Source of the DNA: Deinococcus sp.
GTDB taxonomy: Bacteria; Deinococcota; Deinococci; Deinococcales; Deinococcaceae
NCBI GenBank assembly: GCA_018260375.1
Contig: JAGLBF010000008.1
Location: 1-13,729 of the forward strand
Reading direction: 5' to 3'
Length of the DNA stretch: 13,729 nucleotides
Both the position numbers and the translations under genes were made by a program. How positions within the stretch are numbered: position 1 is the stretch's first letter; every line of letters begins with the position of its first letter. The notes beneath the pieces were generated by a model, which saw nothing but the letters and a program-made list of their open reading frames with translations, was not told the origin of the DNA and made no database searches. Shown here piece by piece: positions 7,699 to 13,729 of the stretch.

Positions 7699-8712
7699 AT
7701 GACCAAACTAACCCCCCTTACCCTCCTGGCCTTTATTCCCGCACTGCTGACGGGCTGTACAGGTACCGAAGACCAGTCCAGCACCGTCCGTTATGTGGCG
7801 CTTGCGGGCAGTGGCACCCAGGCCACCCTGAGCGCCGCCGACCTAGGCACTACGACAACAGTAGGGAACGTGCCTGTCGCGGGCGCGGTGGACTTGAGAA
7901 GTTATAACAACGGGCAAAGCCTGGCGGTGCTCTACGCCGATCACATGGAGCAGCGCAGCGCTTCGCTGGGTAGCCCCAATACGGCCCTGTTTCCCAACCC
8001 TGCTGGGTTTAGCCCCTGCTATACCCGCCTTATTACCAGCGTGGCGCATGACCGCCTGGCGGCTCTCTCTGACTGCGGACAGGGCAGCACGCAAGACATC
8101 GTGGTGTGGCGCGCTGAAGGCACGCTGGCCTTTAGGGTTTCTTTGCCCCCGCCTACACCCACCACGCCCAGCCAGACCCACTACGCCGTGCAGGGCGACA
8201 TTCTATGGGCTGTACACCCCGCTACCGCCACAGGCAACAGCGAACTGCTGCGCGCTGTACGCAACGCCGACAACACCGTGACCATCAGCACGCCCGTGCA
8301 ACTACCTAATGTATATGACCTCACCTTTTATCATAACCAACTGTACGCCGCCACCGATCAGGGCGTGCAAACCCTGAACGACAAAGGCGAACTGGGCGCG
8401 GTTACTGGTCAGCCGATGCTTGCCAACCGTGCTGACCGCCTGTACAGCGATGACCGCTTACTCGCCGCCTGGCGCAACAGTGGCAGCGCTGAGCCGCTGT
8501 ACATTTGGAATGGCAGCAAGGCGCTCTCAGCGGGCAACATCTCAGGACTCAACGACCTCACCTTCGCCCCTGACGGCACATTTGCGACCGTGCAGGGCGG
8601 CACCCTGATCAACTATGACAGCGTATCTGGCTTTGAACGCGGGGTATGGAACCCCCAAACGTTGCGCTATCTCAGCGGCACAGGCAGAGCAGTGACCTGG
8701 CTGGTTCCTTAG
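7699..8712 (+). CDS. Lipoprotein of unknown function, beta-propeller-like
   Basis: I do not recognise a named family. The 337-aa product starts with a lipoprotein signal peptide: hydrophobic residues 5-17 and the lipobox LTGC, with Cys20 as the lipidated residue. The mature protein should be anchored at the cell envelope. The body lacks catalytic motifs and is built of short beta strands with recurring patterns such as LYAATDQGVQTLNDKG, LYIWNGSKAL and LNDLTFAPDGTFATV, typical of beta-propeller sensor or scaffold proteins. Cys107 and Cys126 could form a disulfide. It starts 145 bp after lptD on the same strand with no terminator visible between them, so partial co-transcription is possible. 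LptE, the usual lipoprotein partner of LptD, is much smaller and structurally different, so this is not LptE. Whether it helps LptD is speculation. Confidence 0.75.
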   Translation: MTKLTPLTLLAFIPALLTGCTGTEDQSSTVRYVALAGSGTQATLSAADLGTTTTVGNVPVAGAVDLRSYNNGQSLAVLYADHMEQRSASLGSPNTALFPNPAGFSPCYTRLITSVAHDRLAALSDCGQGSTQDIVVWRAEGTLAFRVSLPPPTPTTPSQTHYAVQGDILWAVHPATATGNSELLRAVRNADNTVTISTPVQLPNVYDLTFYHNQLYAATDQGVQTLNDKGELGAVTGQPMLANRADRLYSDDRLLAAWRNSGSAEPLYIWNGSKALSAGNISGLNDLTFAPDGTFATVQGGTLINYDSVSGFERGVWNPQTLRYLSGTGRAVTWLVP

Positions 8713-8740
8713 AAAGCAGTGTCTAGGGGCCTGGACGTTT

Positions 8741-8813
8741 AATACGGATTCCCTGGTATAGACGCGCAGTCGGCGCTTTTCCGACTGTGGTGGAATTTAG
8801 CGCAGTCCGTATT
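8741..8813. repeat. TACGGA-family repeat with terminal inverted repeats and internal hairpin
   Basis: The ends are perfect 8-bp inverted repeats, AATACGGA (8741-8748) and TCCGTATT (8806-8813). The right half (8773-8811) equals the reverse complement of 10681-10720 except for one single-base gap. Inside, CAGTCGG (8767-8773) and CCGACTG (8781-8787) form a perfect 7-bp stem with a 7-base loop. It lies between the convergent lipoprotein and kinase genes, where the hairpin could help end transcription, though no T-run follows it. Confidence 0.75.
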
Positions 8814-8840
8814 AGCCAGCGTTTTCTACCCTCCCCAACC

Positions 8841-10616
<1,776 letters not shown>

Positions 10617-10626
10617 GCTAAGTCAA

Positions 10627-10632
10627 ATGATA
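10627..10632 (-). promoter_or_regulatory. Possible -10 element of the histidine kinase gene
   Basis: Minus-strand TATCAT (5 of 6 to TATAAT) lies ten bases before ATG 10616, which would give a leader of only a few bases. No good -35 was found. Confidence 0.35.
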
Positions 10633-10680
10633 CGTTGAGAAGGGATAAGGGAGATGCAGGTTCTACGGTGAGAGGGTTTA

Positions 10681-10817
10681 TACGGACTGCCGCTAAATTC
10701 CACCACAGTCGGAAAAGCGCCGCCTGCGGCTCCATACCGCGCAGTCCGTATGCTGTTCCCACTCGCATCCGCTCGGATTGATTTGGCGTACTTCCGAATC
10801 AATCGGAATCCGTATTA
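10681..10817. repeat. Best-preserved composite TACGGA-family intergenic element
   Basis: The first 70 bp (10681-10750) has perfect 10-bp terminal inverted repeats, TACGGACTGC and GCAGTCCGTA. A second module follows to 10817. It contains GATTGATT (10776-10783) and AATCAATC (10797-10804), an 8-bp inverted repeat, and ends in AATCCGTATTA, so the full 137-bp unit is also bounded by TACGGA and TCCGTA. No ORF lies inside. It is in the divergent region between the kinase and trmJ. It resembles a MITE or the small non-coding repeats known from Deinococcus radiodurans; which type is not decidable here. Confidence 0.75.
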
Positions 10818-11003
10818 GACAAGCAGAACAGGCGCAAAGACAGCTTGAACCCGCACCGTCAGGTATTCCGAGGGGGCCGTATTTTTTTGTACGCCCGCCT
10901 GCTGGAATTCATCGCGTGCTTAAGAAGGTTGCCATCAGCAGTCCGCATCATAAGTGCGCATCAGACATTTTCCCCCGCTTTCAAAAGCTCCATACTGTCT
11001 TGC
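10818..11003. other. Gene-free leader region between repeat element and trmJ
   Basis: This is the remainder of the 387-bp gap 10617-11003. It has no credible gene: the in-frame extension of trmJ back to 10845 reads as unconserved sequence. Two features can be seen. A small hairpin (CGTA at 10878-10881 with TACG at 10890-10893, extendable through a GGG/CCC stem past a bulge) has its run of seven T in the loop, so it is not a standard terminator. Three CATCA motifs occur at 13-bp spacing (10933, 10946, 10959). Confidence 0.5.
10991..10996 (+). promoter_or_regulatory. Leaderless-type -10 element of trmJ
   Basis: CATACT (4 of 6 to TATAAT) is followed by seven bases and then ATG 11004. The same hexamer and spacing precede the Yip1-family gene at 12957. 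There is no Shine-Dalgarno sequence and no clear -35. Confidence 0.45.
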
Positions 11004-11750
11004 ATGAAGCTCGCTGTTATTCTGGTATCGCCCAAAACCTCTGGCAATGTGGGGGCAGCGGCCCGCGCCATGCTGAATATGGGTGTAACCGACCTGCGTA
11101 TTGTGGCCCCTAGGTGCGACTACAACGACTCTGCAAGCCGCGCTATGGCCGTACACGCTGCCGAATTGCTAGACAAAGCGCAGGTCTTTGACACCCTAGC
11201 CCAGGCGGTACATGACCGTGACTTGGTTGTGGGCACCTCAGCCCGCAGCCGTACCGACCTCGCCGCGCCGCGTCACCCCGCACAGGTGCGGCCGGCGGTA
11301 CAAGCGGCCCTAGCCCCCGCACTGGTGTACGGCCCAGAAGAATCGGGCCTGAGTAACGCTGACCTAGAACTTTGCCGCGTCACCGTCCGCATTCCCACGG
11401 CCGCGTACGCCAGCCTGAACCTGTCACAGGCGGTGCTGCTCACCTGTTACGAATTTTTGCAATCTGAAGCCGCCGAAGCTCCTCCTGAGCCTCATCAGCG
11501 TCGCCTGGCCCTGGCAAGCGAGCTAGAAGGACTGTACAGCCACCTCAAAGAGTCCATGCTGGTCACCGGCTACACAGATGCCAAACGCGCCCGCCACACC
11601 ATGCGCCTGTGGCGCGTTGCCCTAGACCGCGCTCAGCTTGATTCGGCAGAAGTGCGTCTGATACGCGGGTTTTTGCGCCAGGTGCAGTGGAAAATTGACC
11701 AGGGTAAACAGGGAAAAGAAGTCTCAGAGTCTACTACGGATTCCGATTAA
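11004..11750 (+). CDS. trmJ: tRNA (cytidine/uridine-2'-O-)-methyltransferase TrmJ
   Basis: SAM-dependent SPOUT-class enzyme that 2'-O-methylates nucleotide 32 in the anticodon loop of certain tRNAs. The 248-aa protein from ATG 11004 has the usual TrmJ length. Motif 1 is GNVGAAARAMLNMG (about 14-27), LVVGTSARSR is nearly identical to the E. coli segment, motif 2 is VYGPEESGLSN and motif 3 is ASLNLSQAV, which form the knotted SAM site. The C-terminal extension, from LEGLYSHLKESMLVTGY to VRLIRGFLRQVQW, separates TrmJ from TrmL and TrmH. The open frame runs back to 10845, but those 53 residues are not family-like and a leaderless -10 motif fits the internal ATG. The last residues and the stop come from an inserted repeat (TACGGA at 11735, TAA at 11748-11750), so the acidic tail DSD is not ancestral. 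Confidence 0.92.
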   Translation: MKLAVILVSPKTSGNVGAAARAMLNMGVTDLRIVAPRCDYNDSASRAMAVHAAELLDKAQVFDTLAQAVHDRDLVVGTSARSRTDLAAPRHPAQVRPAVQAALAPALVYGPEESGLSNADLELCRVTVRIPTAAYASLNLSQAVLLTCYEFLQSEAAEAPPEPHQRRLALASELEGLYSHLKESMLVTGYTDAKRARHTMRLWRVALDRAQLDSAEVRLIRGFLRQVQWKIDQGKQGKEVSESTTDSD

Positions 11751-11862
11751 TTCCAGCATAAGCTCAGAGGTGCTGCCTGCGGTACTGCGAAACGTGTACT
11801 TTTTGCTCCGTCTGCTGGCCCACTTTCACTTCGTGTGCAATAAGGTTCAAGTCGGACGTCCG
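11735..11862 (+). repeat. Full-length TACGGA-family element overlapping the end of trmJ
   Basis: It begins TACGGATTCCGATTAATTCC (11735-11754), inside the trmJ frame. Its middle (GAGGTGCTGCCTGCGG) matches the copy at 1-95. Its right part (11827-11855) matches the copy at 7563-7591 at 27 of 29 bases in inverse orientation. The copy near the right window edge aligns over the whole length in inverse orientation. The right end is GTCGGACGTCCGGC. It fills most of the gap between trmJ and the TPR gene. Confidence 0.7.
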
Positions 11863-11943
11863 GCATAGATCAACCTGCAACTTCACGGTGTGTTGCTCTC
11901 CTCTATCTTTATTTACCTGTCCCCTTCTCACGTGGCCACACCC

Positions 11944-11949
11944 TACAGT
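11944..11949 (+). promoter_or_regulatory. Leaderless-type -10 element of the TPR gene
   Basis: TACAGT is followed by six bases and then ATG 11956. It supports that ATG over the GTG at 11890, which opens a longer frame. No -35 is obvious. Confidence 0.45.
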
Positions 11950-11955
11950 CAGGCC

Positions 11956-12645
11956 ATGAAGGTATACCGTTGGTCTGTTTTGGCACCTCTAGGCGTGTAT
12001 GTGCTGGCCAGTACTGCCGGTACTGCACTTGCTGCCGCTCCCACGCCTGCCCAAGAGCTCAACGCAGGTCACTACGCCCAGGCGTACACGCTCGCCCAGA
12101 AAAGTGGCGATCTGCTGACCGCCAGCAGTGCCGCCTTTGCCCAGATTAATTTTGTCTCTTCGCCCAGCAGTGCCGCCATTGACCAAGCACTCAGTGCCGC
12201 TCAGGCTGCTGTACAGGCCCAGCCCAACAATGTCCAGGCTCACCTTGACCTAGCGGGCGTGTACGGTATTAAGGCGGCGGGCAGCGGCCTGAGTATCAAG
12301 GCCTATCAGCTTTCGCGCAGGGCCAGGGCCGAAATTGAGCGCGCCCTAGCCCTTGAACCGCGATCGCCCCGCGCCCTCACGGCTTTGGCCCGCTGGCATG
12401 CTGGAGTGTATGCCCGCGCAGGTAAGCTCAGCGACGGCGACCCCAATACGGCCCGCACCCTAGCCGCCCAGGCGCTGCCCCTGGCGGGCAATGATATCAG
12501 CGTATATGTCAATCTGGCCACCGCCTTTCAAAACCTCAAAGACAGCCAAAGCGCCCGCGCCGCACTGACCAAAGCACTTGCCATCACGCCCCAAAATGCT
12601 ATGGACAGAGCGTATCAACAACTGGGCAAGGCCATGATGCAGTAA
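11956..12645 (+). CDS. Exported TPR-repeat protein
   Basis: The function is not known; it is probably a periplasmic or envelope scaffold acting through protein contacts. Of 229 aa, residues 1-27 form a signal peptide (KVYR, a hydrophobic core, then TALAAA before PTPAQ). The mature part is helical and alanine-rich. The clearest tetratricopeptide repeat is at about 180-213 (VYVNLATAFQNLKDSQSARAALTKALAITP), with weaker repeats at about 74-107 and 120-150. The segment ALALEPRSPRALTALARWHAGV loosely recalls TPR proteins of the RMDN type, a weak resemblance. The ATG at 11956 is chosen over the GTG at 11890 because it gives a proper signal peptide and a -10 hexamer at leaderless spacing. The gene stands alone between repeat elements. 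Confidence 0.75.
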   Translation: MKVYRWSVLAPLGVYVLASTAGTALAAAPTPAQELNAGHYAQAYTLAQKSGDLLTASSAAFAQINFVSSPSSAAIDQALSAAQAAVQAQPNNVQAHLDLAGVYGIKAAGSGLSIKAYQLSRRARAEIERALALEPRSPRALTALARWHAGVYARAGKLSDGDPNTARTLAAQALPLAGNDISVYVNLATAFQNLKDSQSARAALTKALAITPQNAMDRAYQQLGKAMMQ

Positions 12646-12680
12646 AAATCGTAAACGCTCTGATTAAATTAGAATCTACA

Positions 12681-12764
12681 TGATACGCATTCTTCTGGCT
12701 TTCTTTCACCGAACTTGTAACAAGGTTCAATATGTTCAATAAATTTCAAGGGGAATCTGTATCA
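12681..12764. repeat. TACGGA-family intergenic repeat, diverged copy
   Basis: The ends TGATACGCATTC and GAATCTGTATCA are imperfect inverted repeats. The interior contains AACAAGGTTCAA, matching AATAAGGTTCAA at 11839-11850, and CTTCTGGCTTTCTTTCAC, resembling CTGCTGGCCCACTTTCAC at 11812. It ends one base before the ATG at 12766, an out-of-context upstream start in frame with the Yip1-family gene. Confidence 0.6.
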
Positions 12765-12936
12765 GATGGCGAGGCAAGCACCCCACGGCTTTTACCATGC
12801 AGCGAGTCAAGGCACTATTACTCATTCAAACCACCCGAATAGCCCCGTTCTGGCTGCTCTCTATCATCACCCGTCAGTGTTGCCTGCCCCACCGTCCCTC
12901 AAGCTTTGCTCAAACTTTTTGGCCTGCGCCCAAGCA

Positions 12937-12962
12937 TTGACACCACAAAAACGCGGCATACT
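12937..12962 (+). promoter_or_regulatory. Promoter of the Yip1-family gene, leaderless type
   Basis: A consensus -35 TTGACA (12937-12942) and a -10-like CATACT (12957-12962) are separated by 14 bp, shorter than the ideal 17. Seven bases after CATACT comes ATG 12970. The same hexamer and spacing are seen upstream of trmJ. Confidence 0.5.
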
Positions 12963-12969
12963 GAGCACC

Positions 12970-13584
12970 ATGTCGTCTACCTCCCCGCAGCTTAAACCCA
13001 GTGTGCAGGCCATGTTTCAGCAGAGTCTGGCGGTGCTGTTTAAGCCCAGTATTGATACTTTTGAGCGCTTTGAGTGGCGCGGCGGCTTAGGGTCGGCCTA
13101 CAGCTATGTGCTGATTGCCGCCCTCATCTCGGCACTGGTAGGCGCAGTCTTTTCCCTGCTGCCCAACCACTCAGAAATCACCTTTGGTCTGCAATTTGTC
13201 AACCGCTTGGTGGCAATTCCACTTGGTTTCGCGGTCTTTACAGGTCTTACTTACCTTCTCGGTAAGGCACTTAAAGGTACAGGCACCTATGCCGAAGTGG
13301 CTTACACCTTTGCCCTTTTTTATGTACCCCTGAGCATCCTTGATAGTTTGCTGGGCTGGATACCCCTGGTGAATTATCTTATGGCCCTTGTTGTGCCACT
13401 GGCTATGTTGTATTACGGTTATATTGCTGTGCGCTCCAGTACCAACGTATACGACCCCAATAAGGGCCTTATTTTGCTGGTTGTTTCTACACTGGGCTAC
13501 TTGCTCACAGGTTTTGCGCTGAGCTTATGGTTTGGGAAGCTATCAATAGGGTGTACGCAGGCTAATTTTTTCTGTGCCTTTTAA
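12970..13584 (+). CDS. Yip1-family integral membrane protein
   Basis: Polytopic cytoplasmic-membrane protein of unknown biochemical role; bacterial Yip1-domain proteins are largely uncharacterised. From ATG 12970 it is 204 aa. About 45 soluble residues containing FKPSIDTFERFEWRGGLGSA are followed by five predicted membrane helices at about 46-64, 76-100, 109-128, 131-154 and 166-188. GTYAEVAYTFALFYVPLSIL is the typical Yip1 core, where a conserved polar turn precedes helix three. The longer frame starting at 12766 would add 68 residues that do not look conserved, and its ATG lies just beyond a repeat element. The ATG at 12970 is supported by TTGACA and CATACT upstream. The C-terminal tail SIGCTQANFFCAF looks unusual, with two cysteines. 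Confidence 0.78.
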   Translation: MSSTSPQLKPSVQAMFQQSLAVLFKPSIDTFERFEWRGGLGSAYSYVLIAALISALVGAVFSLLPNHSEITFGLQFVNRLVAIPLGFAVFTGLTYLLGKALKGTGTYAEVAYTFALFYVPLSILDSLLGWIPLVNYLMALVVPLAMLYYGYIAVRSSTNVYDPNKGLILLVVSTLGYLLTGFALSLWFGKLSIGCTQANFFCAF

Positions 13585-13604
13585 GGACTATGGGCCTTCA
13601 TGCA

Positions 13605-13729
13605 GACCGCGACATTGAACTTTGTTAAACATGCGGTGCAAGAAGGCCAGCAGGCGTAGCACCCAGTAAACACTTCGCGATATAAAAGCGCGGGCAGCGC
13701 CTTTCTCACTGTATTGGAATGAAGTTGTG
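13605..13729 (-). repeat. TACGGA-family intergenic repeat in inverse orientation, cut by the window edge
   Basis: The reverse complement aligns along its whole length with the copy at 11735-11862: both share CTGCTGGCC, AACAAAGTTCAA against AATAAGGTTCAA, and a GCGCTGCCCGCGC segment matching GTGCTGCCTGCGG. The outer part (13670-13729) also resembles the reverse complement of 10681-10745. No gene or clear terminator lies after the Yip1-family stop codon. Confidence 0.6.

Larger units (their letters stand above)
12646..12969. other. Gene-free interval between the TPR and Yip1-family genes
   Basis: This 324-bp interval holds the repeat at 12681-12764 and the promoter of the next gene. The open frame from 12766 to 12969 continues into the Yip1 frame, but it reads as a 68-residue segment without any recognisable domain, helix or signal peptide, so I treat it as non-coding. 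No terminator hairpin with a T-run follows the TPR gene. Confidence 0.5.

Noticed and set aside
10871..10896. Run of seven T as an intrinsic terminator
   Set aside because: The T-run lies in the loop of a small hairpin and is not preceded by a stable GC stem, and no gene on the plus strand ends just upstream.
10845..11003. N-terminal extension of trmJ
   Set aside because: The 53 extra residues precede the standard TrmJ N-terminus, have no family resemblance, and include the -10-like hexamer for the internal ATG.

Overview
The window looks like a chromosomal stretch from a Deinococcus-type bacterium (Deinococcota). The evidence is GC-rich coding DNA, several genes whose ATG lies only 6-7 bases after a -10-like hexamer (leaderless promoters, common in Deinococcus), an outer-membrane LptD-like protein, and a family of small non-coding repeats with TACGGA/TCCGTA ends in most gaps. 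The species cannot be read from the sequence. There is no tRNA, rRNA, CRISPR array, transposase or phage gene, and no recognisable defence system.

Layout, left to right: an M20-family metallopeptidase (+, 177-1265); biosynthetic threonine dehydratase ilvA (-, 1418-2980); a DAO-type FAD-dependent oxidoreductase (-, 3194-4444); an LptD/OstA-like outer-membrane assembly protein (+, 4602-7553); a lipoprotein of unknown function (+, 7699-8712); a membrane-anchored NarL-family sensor histidine kinase with no adjacent response regulator (-, 8841-10616); tRNA methyltransferase trmJ (+, 11004-11750); an exported TPR protein (+, 11956-12645); and a five-helix Yip1-family membrane protein (+, 12970-13584).

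Most genes look like single transcription units. They are housekeeping or cell-envelope functions, and only lptD plus the lipoprotein is a plausible functional pair, since LptD in proteobacteria works with a lipoprotein (LptE). The kinase and trmJ are divergent, as are the oxidoreductase and lptD; the M20 gene and ilvA converge, as do the lipoprotein and kinase genes.

The most notable things are not classical gene clusters. (1) An LptD homologue with exactly four cysteines, placed like the disulfide cysteines of E. coli LptD, in a lineage not known to make LPS. (2) A divergent family of about 130-bp inverted-terminal elements with eight full or partial copies in this window; one supplies the stop codon of trmJ. 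(3) Near-absence of the tetranucleotide TCGA (4 sites by hand count), with matching use of CTA, ATA and GTA before codons starting GA. (4) Three unrelated tandem duplications that all have a 14-bp period. (5) A possible leaderless 11-codon mini-ORF just ahead of the M20 gene.
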